NCBI GenBank assembly: GCA_037128295.1
Contig: JBAXWR010000004.1
Span: 10,758 to 74,757, forward strand
From: JAAFHB01 sp037128295
GTDB lineage: Bacteria; Bacteroidota; Bacteroidia; Bacteroidales; Prolixibacteraceae
Direction of reading: 5' to 3'
Length of the DNA stretch: 64,000 bases
Notes under the pieces: model-generated
Databases searched by the model: none
Seen by the model: the letters and a program-made list of their open reading frames with translations, nothing else
Told to the model about the DNA's origin: nothing
Made by a program: the position numbers and the translations under genes
Shown: one piece after another, positions 34,380 to 41,437 of the stretch
How the letters are laid out: each line of letters starts with the position of its first letter
Position numbering within the stretch: position 1 is the first letter of the stretch

Positions 34380-35225
34380 TTACTTGTTCGGGGCTTTTTC
34401 TTTGCCGCTTTTTTTGTGTTCTGGCTTGGGTTCTTTATGTCCTATCTGTTCCTGGTCTATATCCTTGATATCTTGATTTATATCACTAATATCATCGTCA
34501 TTTTTTGAAAAAAGTGATATTATTAAGTTGCGATATTCCCTATAAAAATCGGGTTGATCGATTTCCACCAATAAAACAAACTGATCAATTTTATTGAAAA
34601 TTAGTTTTTTTGATTGTTTGTTAATTTCTTTTATTTTATTGGCCAATTTTTCTTTTTCTTCAACCTCAACCTGATATTGGACCTTGGCCTCAATAAACCG
34701 AAGTAACGCCTCTTCAAGGTTTTTTATCATTTCAGGATTTAATCCGAATCTTTTTTCGAACTTGTTGATATTTTTTAAATTATCGGGATTTAGCGATGCC
34801 TTTATTTTGTTGACAAAGGTGAGTGCATATCCTCCAAACTTATTGGCAATCAGCCAGTTTTTTTTCGCAATTTTTATTAATTCATCATCAGTACAATTTT
34901 GGATGTACTCAAGATTAAGGTGATACAACCTTTGTTGAAGCTTCATTTTCATTTTGTCATTGGCAAAAGTCTGCATAATCCGGACAATAGTCAAGACCTT
35001 TTCTTCCAATTGCTTTCTTCTGATGTTCTTTTCAACGTCAAAAGTTGACAAATCCTTACCAAATAAAACAAACAGTTCGTCCAATTTTACCTGGTTGGAA
35101 ACAAGTTGATCGTAAACATGTTGAAATTTGGTATTGTTATGCCAAACTATTGAATATTTGGATAATACACCAATTATTTGTGCATTTCTATCCAGTTTTG
35201 TTGAAAAATCACTAATTCTTTCCAT
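34380..35225 (-). CDS. Unknown helical/coiled-coil protein next to the phosphate transporter
   Basis: 281 residues, almost entirely helical, no signal peptide or membrane segment. Helices rich in Lys, Glu, Asn and Leu (for example VEEKEKLANKIKEINKQSKKL) suggest a coiled coil near 180-215. The tail after residue 245 is a charged low-complexity region (DDDISDINQDIKDIDQ, then Lys/Pro-rich). PiT transporters normally sit beside a PhoU-like DUF47 regulator; this protein occupies that place, 60 bases after pit, but I see no PhoU-type motif. Function unknown. Confidence 0.7.
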   Translation of the reverse strand: MERISDFSTKLDRNAQIIGVLSKYSIVWHNNTKFQHVYDQLVSNQVKLDELFVLFGKDLSTFDVEKNIRRKQLEEKVLTIVRIMQTFANDKMKMKLQQRLYHLNLEYIQNCTDDELIKIAKKNWLIANKFGGYALTFVNKIKASLNPDNLKNINKFEKRFGLNPEMIKNLEEALLRFIEAKVQYQVEVEEKEKLANKIKEINKQSKKLIFNKIDQFVLLVEIDQPDFYREYRNLIISLFSKNDDDISDINQDIKDIDQEQIGHKEPKPEHKKSGKEKAPNK

Positions 35226-35285
35226 ATTGATTTAATTTTTAGTTTGATGCACCTATTTTAGCAATTATTTAGAATTAAAAGTCAT

Positions 35286-36320
35286 TTAGAACATTTTTAT
35301 AATCCAAAAGATTATAGCTGCCATTGCCATTGAAACAGGAATTGTTAGGATCCAGGCGTACAACAGGTTGACTGTAACACCCCATCGGACAGCGGAAACC
35401 CTTTTTGTAAGGCCAACTCCCATAATTGCACCGGTTATGGTGTGGGTTGTACTTACTGGTATTCCCAAAGCCTCTGTTCCAAATAACAACATTGCACCAG
35501 CACCTTCGGCTGCAACACCTTCAAAAGGAGAAAGCTTGGTGATTTTTGAGCCCATTGTCCGAACGATCCTCCATCCTCCGATTAAGGTTCCGGCTGAAAT
35601 TGCAGTGTAACATCCATAAACGATCCACAATGGAATGGTATGGATTTTACCTTCCACAAAAGTGATTTGGGCCCAATGTGGAATGGTTGAAGGATCGGCA
35701 GTCTTAAAAAAAACCAGCAAAGATGCAGAGATGATCCCCATGACTTTTTGCGCATCGTTACCTCCATGCCCGAGACTAAAAAGTGCGGAAGAAAACAACT
35801 GCCCAATTTTGAACCACCGCTGCAACCGAAATGGGTTGAAATTCCTGAAAATCCATAACATTGCTATGGAAATGAAATAGGAAAGAATCATACCGATCAA
35901 TGGGGCAAGAAATATAAACGATGCGATCTTGATGATTTTATCGGAATGGACGACACCCCAGCCGGCATAGGCAACCGCAGCGCCGGCAAATCCACCGACC
36001 AGTGTATGCGAAGAGCTTGATGGAATTCCCAGGTACCATGTTATCAGGTTCCAAATGATTGCGGCAATCACACCAGCCAGGATCACTTGAAGGTTAATTG
36101 ATCCTGTGTCAACGACCTTTGCAATCGTATCGACGATATGAAGTTCAAATATTGCATAGGCTGCGAAGTTAAAAAAAGCTGCCCAGATAACAGCCTGCAA
36201 TGGAGTTAATACTTTGGTTGATACAACAGTTGCAATCGAATTGGCAGCATCATGAAAACCATTAATGAAATCGAAAATAAATGCCAACACAACAATAGAG
36301 ATCAATAGTGTAAAATCCAT
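35286..36320 (-). CDS. pit: Low-affinity inorganic phosphate transporter, PiT family
   Basis: 344-residue inner membrane symporter for phosphate (metal-phosphate with protons or sodium). The N-terminal family motif is seen as FINGFHDAANSIATVVST (the GxNDxxNA region) and the inverted second copy as SLGHGGNDAQKVMG. PSSSSHTLVGG and STTHTITGAIMGVG are the paired Ser/Thr-rich loops. About nine or ten membrane helices. Upstream is a clear Pho-type array (36384-36411), unusual because PitA-type carriers are often constitutive; here it seems phosphate-controlled. Confidence 0.95.
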   Translation of the reverse strand: MDFTLLISIVVLAFIFDFINGFHDAANSIATVVSTKVLTPLQAVIWAAFFNFAAYAIFELHIVDTIAKVVDTGSINLQVILAGVIAAIIWNLITWYLGIPSSSSHTLVGGFAGAAVAYAGWGVVHSDKIIKIASFIFLAPLIGMILSYFISIAMLWIFRNFNPFRLQRWFKIGQLFSSALFSLGHGGNDAQKVMGIISASLLVFFKTADPSTIPHWAQITFVEGKIHTIPLWIVYGCYTAISAGTLIGGWRIVRTMGSKITKLSPFEGVAAEGAGAMLLFGTEALGIPVSTTHTITGAIMGVGLTKRVSAVRWGVTVNLLYAWILTIPVSMAMAAIIFWIIKMF

Positions 36321-36383
36321 AGTTTAAATCTTTAGTGTATTACCTTAAAGCAATTAAAAATAATGAATTATCTCCTAGCGTGT

Positions 36384-36411
36384 GTTACAGAAAGGTTACA
36401 TTACGGTTACG
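36384..36411 (-). promoter_or_regulatory. Pho-box-like array upstream of pit
   Basis: On the minus strand CGTAAC, TGTAAC, TGTAAC with exact 5-base spacers (plus-strand GTTACA 36384, GTTACA 36395, GTTACG 36406). A TATTTTTA at 36362-36355 (minus) resembles the -7 element, 21 bases downstream. The third half-site differs from TGTAAC in one base only, so this is one of the cleanest arrays in the window. Confidence 0.65.
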
Positions 36412-36608
36412 TTATTTGTCCTCTTTTCATCAAATAGGTTGGCAAAATGCTAGAACTAAAACCCATTCTAATGTGGGAAATACCCATCATTCAGCTACAC
36501 TCTCCATTTTAATTCCTCCTTGGTTTTAGCCACCAATTCATTGTCGGGGATTAAGCTGCCAACTGAAAAATGCATCAATTGAACCCTTTTTTTGTGCTGC
36601 CAATCCAC

Positions 36609-36966
36609 CTAAATAACATCTTCCGATTTCTTTTGCTTGAGCGCATAGTAAAGATAGCAAGCAATACCCTGTTTTTCAGCCATTTCGAACAATTCGTTCC
36701 AATCTTCCTGGGTAAGGACAGGAATTAAAGTGTTTTCGTTGTCCATTATCCGGTAGTAGGTTTCGGCCATACACGAGCCTAGGCACTTTGATTTTAAAAT
36801 GCACCACGAACAAATCCCATTCAGTTTCAAAGGTATATCCTCCCTGATTTTCAATAGGGTAGGATGTTCGATCCAAATAGTCTCCAATTTATCCTTTCCT
36901 ACCTGACCAAAAACATATACTGGAATTGCATTAAATTACCAATACCTTGTAGACAAGTCATTCTTG
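36609..36966 (-). pseudogene. Remnant of a radical SAM/SPASM maturase fused to a nucleotidyltransferase-like start
   Basis: The open part (36609-36887 or a little further) begins with FGQVGKDKLETIWIEHP, then a SPASM-type cysteine set CSWCILKSKCLGSC (C-x2-C-x5-C-x3-C), the C-terminal cluster region of radical SAM peptide-modifying enzymes. Directly after it, LTQEDWNELFEMAEKQGIA looks like the start of an NTP_transf_5-type protein, a common neighbour of such enzymes. Upstream a stop at 36936-36938 blocks the frame, while the expected GIGNLM segment continues in another frame at about 36929-36946, so a frameshift is present. No radical SAM core (CxxxCxxC) is left. Decayed piece of two genes. Confidence 0.6.
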
Positions 36967-37066
36967 AAAACATTATAATGGAAACAAATTGCGTTTGAAT
37001 GGCTCCCCATTTCGAAAGGAGGAGTCGTTCAACAGTTTTTATCAGCGTGTATATATTTTTGTGATC

Positions 37067-38002
37067 TTATTTTTTTATAAACGCCACAATATTCTCCATA
37101 AGTTCTTTTTTAAGTGGCAGATCCGGTAAGGTATAGGTAAGGATATTCTGTTGCCTGTCGAGTGGTGCTTCTTTCAGGATATGATTCATCCCATTGATGA
37201 TGACCAGTTTGGCAGATGGCAGGGACTTGGCCAGACGGTTGGCATCATCGATACTGACCTGAATATCGGTGGTGCCCTGTAAAATCAATACAGGGATCTT
37301 TAGTTTGGCAATCTCTTTTTGCGGGTCGTATTTGATCCATGAAATAATATAGGGTTGTACTGACTTGCGGAAAAGGGCATTTAATGAACCGGGGGTATTG
37401 TCCACGGTCCTTCCCGCAGCCAGTTCGTCAAGAATCGTATTGGTGGCAATGGAGATTGCAGGTGGCTGGCTTTTCATCTGTTCCCGCATAATCCTATCGG
37501 CAGGTTGACCTGCACCTGCAATTGAAACATATTTGTTCACATTCTTTTCCTGTGCTGCAATCATTCCGATCAACGATCCCTCGCTATGACCAATGATGAC
37601 GACATTCGCAAATTTATACTCCTTTTTCAAAAAGGTGACCCAGTCTTTTGCATCGTTGACATAATTGTCAAAACGGAGAACCTCTTCTTTTAACCCGGCA
37701 GACTGACTTTTGGCAATGCCCCGCTTGTCGTACCTTAGGGTAGCGATCCCCTCCTTATTTAAAGCCATTGCGATCATTTTCAATGAGTTGTTTTTCATTT
37801 GCGGATTGTTCCCGTCGCGGTCTGTTGGACCAGAACCTGCAATAAGCAATGCCACACAGTTTTTAGCATTGGGTGTTGCCACCATCAAGGTGCCTTCGAG
37901 GTCACCGGTTGAGGTCTTTAGTGTCACAATTTTCTCGGTCTGTCCGTATCCTATTGTAATTAAGGATATTATCAAAAGATGGGTAAGAAGTAGTTTTTTC
38001 AT
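37067..38002 (-). CDS. Secreted alpha/beta hydrolase (esterase-like)
   Basis: 311 residues with a signal peptide (1-20, cut near GYG-Q). Alpha/beta hydrolase core with the GSGPTDRDGNN segment of EstD-type esterases, nucleophile elbow GHSEGS, acid Asp in LQGTTDIQV and catalytic His in NGMNHILKEAP. Substrate unknown; probably small acyl esters in the periplasm. ATG 38002 starts the signal peptide; the longer reading frame upstream runs through a 20-base tandem repeat and is not coding. Monocistronic by appearance, 146 bases before the sdpI-like gene. Confidence 0.88.
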   Translation of the reverse strand: MKKLLLTHLLIISLITIGYGQTEKIVTLKTSTGDLEGTLMVATPNAKNCVALLIAGSGPTDRDGNNPQMKNNSLKMIAMALNKEGIATLRYDKRGIAKSQSAGLKEEVLRFDNYVNDAKDWVTFLKKEYKFANVVIIGHSEGSLIGMIAAQEKNVNKYVSIAGAGQPADRIMREQMKSQPPAISIATNTILDELAAGRTVDNTPGSLNALFRKSVQPYIISWIKYDPQKEIAKLKIPVLILQGTTDIQVSIDDANRLAKSLPSAKLVIINGMNHILKEAPLDRQQNILTYTLPDLPLKKELMENIVAFIKK

Positions 38003-38020
38003 TGTTTTTTTGAAATAAGT

Positions 38021-38060
38021 TGAAATATAGAGAAATAAATTGAAATATAGAGAAATAAAT
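38021..38060. repeat. Two perfect 20-bp tandem repeats in the esterase leader
   Basis: TGAAATATAGAGAAATAAAT occurs twice without change at 38021-38040 and 38041-38060, flanked by partial copies (TGAAATAAGT at 38011 and TGAAATGATG at 38061). It lies just before the esterase start, so copy number changes could alter its promoter or leader. Confidence 0.85.
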
Positions 38061-38148
38061 TGAAATGATGGAAATTCGATTCTTTGTGAATCTTTGTTCC
38101 TTTGTGGCGGAAAAATGAATGTCACACAGACTCGAAGTTACACTTGGA

Positions 38149-38793
38149 TTATTCCTCATGAGGTGCAATCCTTTGATAAATAAAATACGAATAAACAATA
38201 GGTACGATCACAAGTAAAGCGATTACAATTGCCATCATGATCTCCGGCTTTGGGATCACAAAAAGGGATGCGATACCGGCAAGCCCTCCCCAAAACCAAA
38301 GTTTGCCTGCAAATTTATGAGTCTGTATCCAAACTACATCGTTGTTCAATGTCCATGGCACCTTGATACCGACAAAATAATTTGGGCGAATGGTTCCCAT
38401 ATAATTCCCAAGAAGTGTAAACAGAAGGTAAACGATGACCGGCAATAACAAACCCATCTTTTCTATTCCGTGCAATGTATTGTAAATAACCATTGTATCA
38501 ATCGCGCCAATCATTACGCACAGAATAACCCTCAGTTTAAAATAGGTATCGCTGAAAAGCTCGTAGTTCTTTTTCCTTGGATCGATGAATGGCACAACAA
38601 TCATCAGGAAGTAAATGCCCAGGGGTAAAAAAACATAGACCAGTTTTGAGCCATAACCATTTGGGTCTCCATCAAAATCGAAATGGGTCGGCATCCTTTC
38701 GGGCAGGAGGCTCCAGTTGAGCAGCAAGTAAAAAACAGGGATTGCTGTTAATAAAAACAGGGATATCTCCCTAATAACCAATTTAGTATTCAT
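38149..38793 (-). CDS. SdpI/DUF1648-family membrane protein
   Basis: 214 residues, six predicted membrane helices. The N-terminal DUF1648 part carries LPERMPTHFDFDGDPNGYGS, and the C-terminal SdpI part has the NYFVGIKVPWTLNN and THKFAGKLWFWGG segments. Bacillus SdpI gives immunity to the SdpC toxin and works with the repressor SdpR. Here an ArsR-type gene ends 8 bases upstream, so an SdpR-SdpI-like pair is present, without a toxin gene in sight. ATG 38793 is preferred to a start 36 bases earlier, which would overlap the ArsR gene. Confidence 0.88.
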   Translation of the reverse strand: MNTKLVIREISLFLLTAIPVFYLLLNWSLLPERMPTHFDFDGDPNGYGSKLVYVFLPLGIYFLMIVVPFIDPRKKNYELFSDTYFKLRVILCVMIGAIDTMVIYNTLHGIEKMGLLLPVIVYLLFTLLGNYMGTIRPNYFVGIKVPWTLNNDVVWIQTHKFAGKLWFWGGLAGIASLFVIPKPEIMMAIVIALLVIVPIVYSYFIYQRIAPHEE

Positions 38794-38801
38794 TTTTTCA
38801 A

Positions 38802-39059
38802 TTATTTGTTGTTGAATTGCATCATCCATTTTACGATCCCGTCAAAGATCGTTGTATTGATCGAGTATTTCTGAAACTGCCCTTCCCGTACACAGATCAC
38901 CAGTCCTGCCTGTTTGAGCAGATCAAGGTGGTGAGAAATACTTGGTTTCGACATGCTGAACTGATCGGCAATTTCTCCGGCTGTCCGGTCCCCTTTGTTC
39001 AGTAACTCAAGTATTTCACGCCTTGTAGGATCGTTTAATGCCTTGAAGAATGTATTCAT
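38802..39059 (-). CDS. ArsR-family autorepressor, SdpR-like
   Basis: 85-residue winged-helix repressor. FFKALNDPTRREILELL is the standard ArsR start, and SMSKPSISHHLDLLKQAGLV is the recognition helix region. No metal-binding cysteines (ELCVCDL type) are present, so it does not sense metals through the classical site; SdpR proteins likewise lack it and are sequestered by membrane SdpI. Forms a two-gene operon with the SdpI-like gene. The 187-base region upstream is very AT-rich. Confidence 0.9.
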   Translation of the reverse strand: MNTFFKALNDPTRREILELLNKGDRTAGEIADQFSMSKPSISHHLDLLKQAGLVICVREGQFQKYSINTTIFDGIVKWMMQFNNK

Positions 39060-39246
39060 ATTTACAAAATTGTATAATTAGACAAATATCTAAATAAAAT
39101 TCGATTTAAATTACATTGGGAATTATTTTTTTAATATTTTTTTGATTTATTCATTGGTTCGTTAGTATTTTAATATACAGATATTTAGAATCGGCAGACA
39201 AATCAGTAGCAAAAGAATCCCTGCAAATTCGAAATACTTCCATAAA

Positions 39247-39684
39247 TTAAACATTATCACCATATTCTATCGCAGTTAACCTATCGTCAATAAATCTTAT
39301 GCCGGCTATCGTATTTAGAAAGGCAACAGGTGATTTGCCATCGAGGAAGAATTTTTCTGTTGTTAACCATTGATCAAAACCATCTTTTGACCCAAAAACC
39401 GGAATTCCATGTTTAATCAAAGACAGAAGTACAATGACATGCTCTTTAAGGTTTACCTTCAATCTTGAATTAGACTGCCGGTACGACCTGAATGATCTGA
39501 CACTTATATTCAGCCATAAAGAAATTACCTCATCGTTCTGATCAGTCATCTCCTTGATCGTATCAATATACTCCCAGTTTATATCATTGGTCTGCAACAG
39601 ATTAAGGATTTCGCTGTCACTTATTCTATCGGGAACACTATTGAGAACCCTGTCATATTTTAAGGTATCAATGGCTGTTTCCAT
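39247..39684 (-). CDS. MbcA/ParS/Xre-type antitoxin (DUF2384), no toxin adjacent
   Basis: 145 residues. The N-terminal half is Xre-like and helical (SDSEILNLLQ, ISVRSFRSYRQSN), and the C-terminal half is the MbcA/ParS toxin-binding domain with HGIPVFGSKDGFDQWLTTE, the typical G-x3-FG-x5-F-x2-WL pattern, and SPVAFLNTIAGI. Such proteins neutralise RES-domain NAD-degrading toxins coded directly downstream. Here the downstream gene is the ArsR repressor and no RES domain is seen, so it is an orphan, perhaps kept as a regulator. The start at ATG 39684 is preferred over a TTG at 39705. Confidence 0.85.
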   Translation of the reverse strand: METAIDTLKYDRVLNSVPDRISDSEILNLLQTNDINWEYIDTIKEMTDQNDEVISLWLNISVRSFRSYRQSNSRLKVNLKEHVIVLLSLIKHGIPVFGSKDGFDQWLTTEKFFLDGKSPVAFLNTIAGIRFIDDRLTAIEYGDNV

Positions 39685-39748
39685 TTTCAAATATTTTTTA
39701 GTCAAACAATGTTCGGCAAAATTCCCATTTAAACAAGCAAAATTGCAT

Positions 39749-40246
39749 TTATTTCACTGGGATTGCTCTTTTCGGGAAGCTACCGAAGAACCTTAAAATC
39801 CTTGCGTGGAATTGATGCATCCCGGTTTGAATGGCAAACATTAAAATGCATTTGTGATAAATGACACTGTCGAAATCCATTAGTGCCTTTTCGTATATTC
39901 CGGAATTTGCCGAACCTTGTTGTAACCAGATTTTTTTGATTCCTGATGCTTTCAACCCTTCCAGAATCACTGCGGTTTTTTCAGGTTTGGTGCAAACGAT
40001 AGCAGCACCCACCTTTTCAGGTAATTCCGATAAGTGTTTGTAACATTTGATGTTTTCTATCTCTTCAAGGTTCTTATACATGGGAAAAATCCTGAACCCT
40101 TTAGCTATCAGTTCTTTTAATATAGTATTTCCAAACTTTTGTTTAACCTTAGATACGCCATACAATACGAAAGGGCCGGATTTCAAAAAATCCTCGATTT
40201 GATTTAAAGTAGTTGGTTTATTCACATTAATCCTAATCGCTTCCAT
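39749..40246 (-). CDS. CoA-binding domain protein (YccU-like)
   Basis: 165 residues with a CoA_binding Rossmann-type fold: FVLYGVSKVKQKFGNTILKEL for the nucleotide loop, then FPMYKNLEEI, AAIVCTKPEKT and IKKIWLQQGSAN. Such proteins bind coenzyme A; their cellular role is undefined. The C-terminal extension of about 25 residues (HKCILMFAIQTGMHQFHARI) is longer than in the minimal family. Lies 58 bases after the YjbQ gene on the same strand. Confidence 0.85.
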   Translation of the reverse strand: MEAIRINVNKPTTLNQIEDFLKSGPFVLYGVSKVKQKFGNTILKELIAKGFRIFPMYKNLEEIENIKCYKHLSELPEKVGAAIVCTKPEKTAVILEGLKASGIKKIWLQQGSANSGIYEKALMDFDSVIYHKCILMFAIQTGMHQFHARILRFFGSFPKRAIPVK

Positions 40247-40304
40247 TTTTAATATTTTATTGTCAAGACAAATATAATCATAATTGCAAAAAAAATCATT
40301 GATC

Positions 40305-40718
40305 TCATTCCCCCATTATCGTCACAAAGATTCTCCGGGGTTCTGCATAATTCCGGAATTCACAAAGGTAAATGCCCTGCCAGGTTCCCAAATGCAACCT
40401 TCCGTTAACGATAGGGATGGTTACAGCAGCACCTAATATTGAAGACTTCAGATGGGCCGACATATCATCGCTCCCTTCGTCACGGTGGATAAATATTTTA
40501 TCGCCATCTGGAACGATCTTATTCATGAACGATTCAAAATCAGTGCGGACTGATGGATCAGCGTTTTCGTTGATTGTCAATGCTGCCGAGGTGTGCATGA
40601 TAAAAAAATGGGCAATCCCCGTATTGGGAAGTACCGGCAACTTTGATTCCAATTCTCTGGTGATCAAGTGATACCCTCGTTTATGCGATGCCAGTATGAT
40701 TTCTAATTGTTTAATCAT
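40305..40718 (-). CDS. YjbQ/UPF0047 family protein
   Basis: 137 residues of the secondary thiamine-phosphate synthase enzyme family (UPF0047). The signature is seen as HTSAALTINENADP and HRDEGSDDMSAHLKSSILG, then LGTWQGIYLCEFR near the end. Weak thiamine-phosphate synthase activity was described for relatives, but the true function is uncertain. ATG 40718 preceded by a TTG one codon upstream. Probably in one transcript with the CoA-binding protein. Confidence 0.93.
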   Translation of the reverse strand: MIKQLEIILASHKRGYHLITRELESKLPVLPNTGIAHFFIMHTSAALTINENADPSVRTDFESFMNKIVPDGDKIFIHRDEGSDDMSAHLKSSILGAAVTIPIVNGRLHLGTWQGIYLCEFRNYAEPRRIFVTIMGE

Positions 40719-40820
40719 CAATATATTATAGTTTTCATTAATAATAATCCTAATTCAATATTCACCTTGAATGCAAGTGGCAAGAATTTTTTCGAGGGGT
40801 TGGATCATCTTTGGGGAAGA

Positions 40821-40855
40821 ACAGCCAATCGCCAGTTGCCCGCCGCCAGTTGCCA
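40821..40855 (+). repeat. Dispersed GCCAGTTGCCAG-type repeat, direct orientation
   Basis: Reads CAGCCAATCGCCAGTTGCCC then GCCGCCAGTTGCCA: two units of the family seen near 3.6-4.9 kb, ending six bases before the stop of the DUF4251 gene. Confidence 0.65.
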
Positions 40856-40860
40856 TTTTC

Positions 40861-41385
40861 CTATTTCTCTACTGGCTTCTCAACCTTTCCAACTTCACCC
40901 ATATACGAAATGGAACTCTTCTGGTTGCAGTTGATGTTCAGCGTGGCATTTCCGTCAGGACTCACAAAAAGCGATAGTTTATAAACATCTTTAATATCGG
41001 AAACCGTAACGTTCACCTCGTATCCTTTTCCGTTTTTCGCTTTGGCAATATTGTATTCTAATGGTTTTGCCCCGAACTTTATCCCACCATCACCGCCATA
41101 ATCGACACTGTAAGCCCTTCCGAAATAGGGCATATAACTCTCTATCAATTCAGGGTCGAATTTCAAAAAATTGTGATTGGTAGTAAGATCGACAGATTCC
41201 CATCCTTGCGGCAAAGCCCGGTTTGCCACAAACTCGAAAGTTTTGGTATTGATCAACGAATCAATGTAATGGTCTTTTACTATTTTGGCTTTTAACCGAA
41301 GTGCTTTCTTTGAGGTATTCTGGCCATACCCTGGTTGGATGACCATCATCAATAATAATATTAAAAGAACAATCCTGGATTTCAT
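40861..41385 (-). CDS. DUF4251 secreted protein
   Basis: 174 residues, signal peptide 1-21 (cut near GYG-Q). The mature protein matches the DUF4251 pattern: a helical start, FVANRALPQGW, the paired NHNFLKFDPELIESYMPYFGRAY and YGGDGGIKF segments, then VSPDGNATLNINCNQKSSISYMG near the end. Known structures are beta-sandwiches with no defined role. Common in Bacteroidota and periplasmic. Followed on the same strand by nothing obvious; it lies 52 bases after the LtaS-like gene. Confidence 0.88.
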   Translation of the reverse strand: MKSRIVLLILLLMMVIQPGYGQNTSKKALRLKAKIVKDHYIDSLINTKTFEFVANRALPQGWESVDLTTNHNFLKFDPELIESYMPYFGRAYSVDYGGDGGIKFGAKPLEYNIAKAKNGKGYEVNVTVSDIKDVYKLSLFVSPDGNATLNINCNQKSSISYMGEVGKVEKPVEK

Positions 41386-41437
41386 GGCAACTGATTTTTA
41401 TAAACGAAATTCAATTTACAATTCGTGTGCCAAAATA

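Noticed and set aside
34380..35225. PhoU-like regulator of the phosphate transporter
   Set aside because: Position fits but I could find no PhoU metal motif or three-helix repeat; left as unknown.
38021..38060. CRISPR-like repeats
   Set aside because: Two direct copies without spacers; a simple tandem duplication.
38802..39059. Metal-sensing ArsR repressor
   Set aside because: The classical cysteine motif is absent and the neighbour is SdpI-like, so SdpR-like is preferred.
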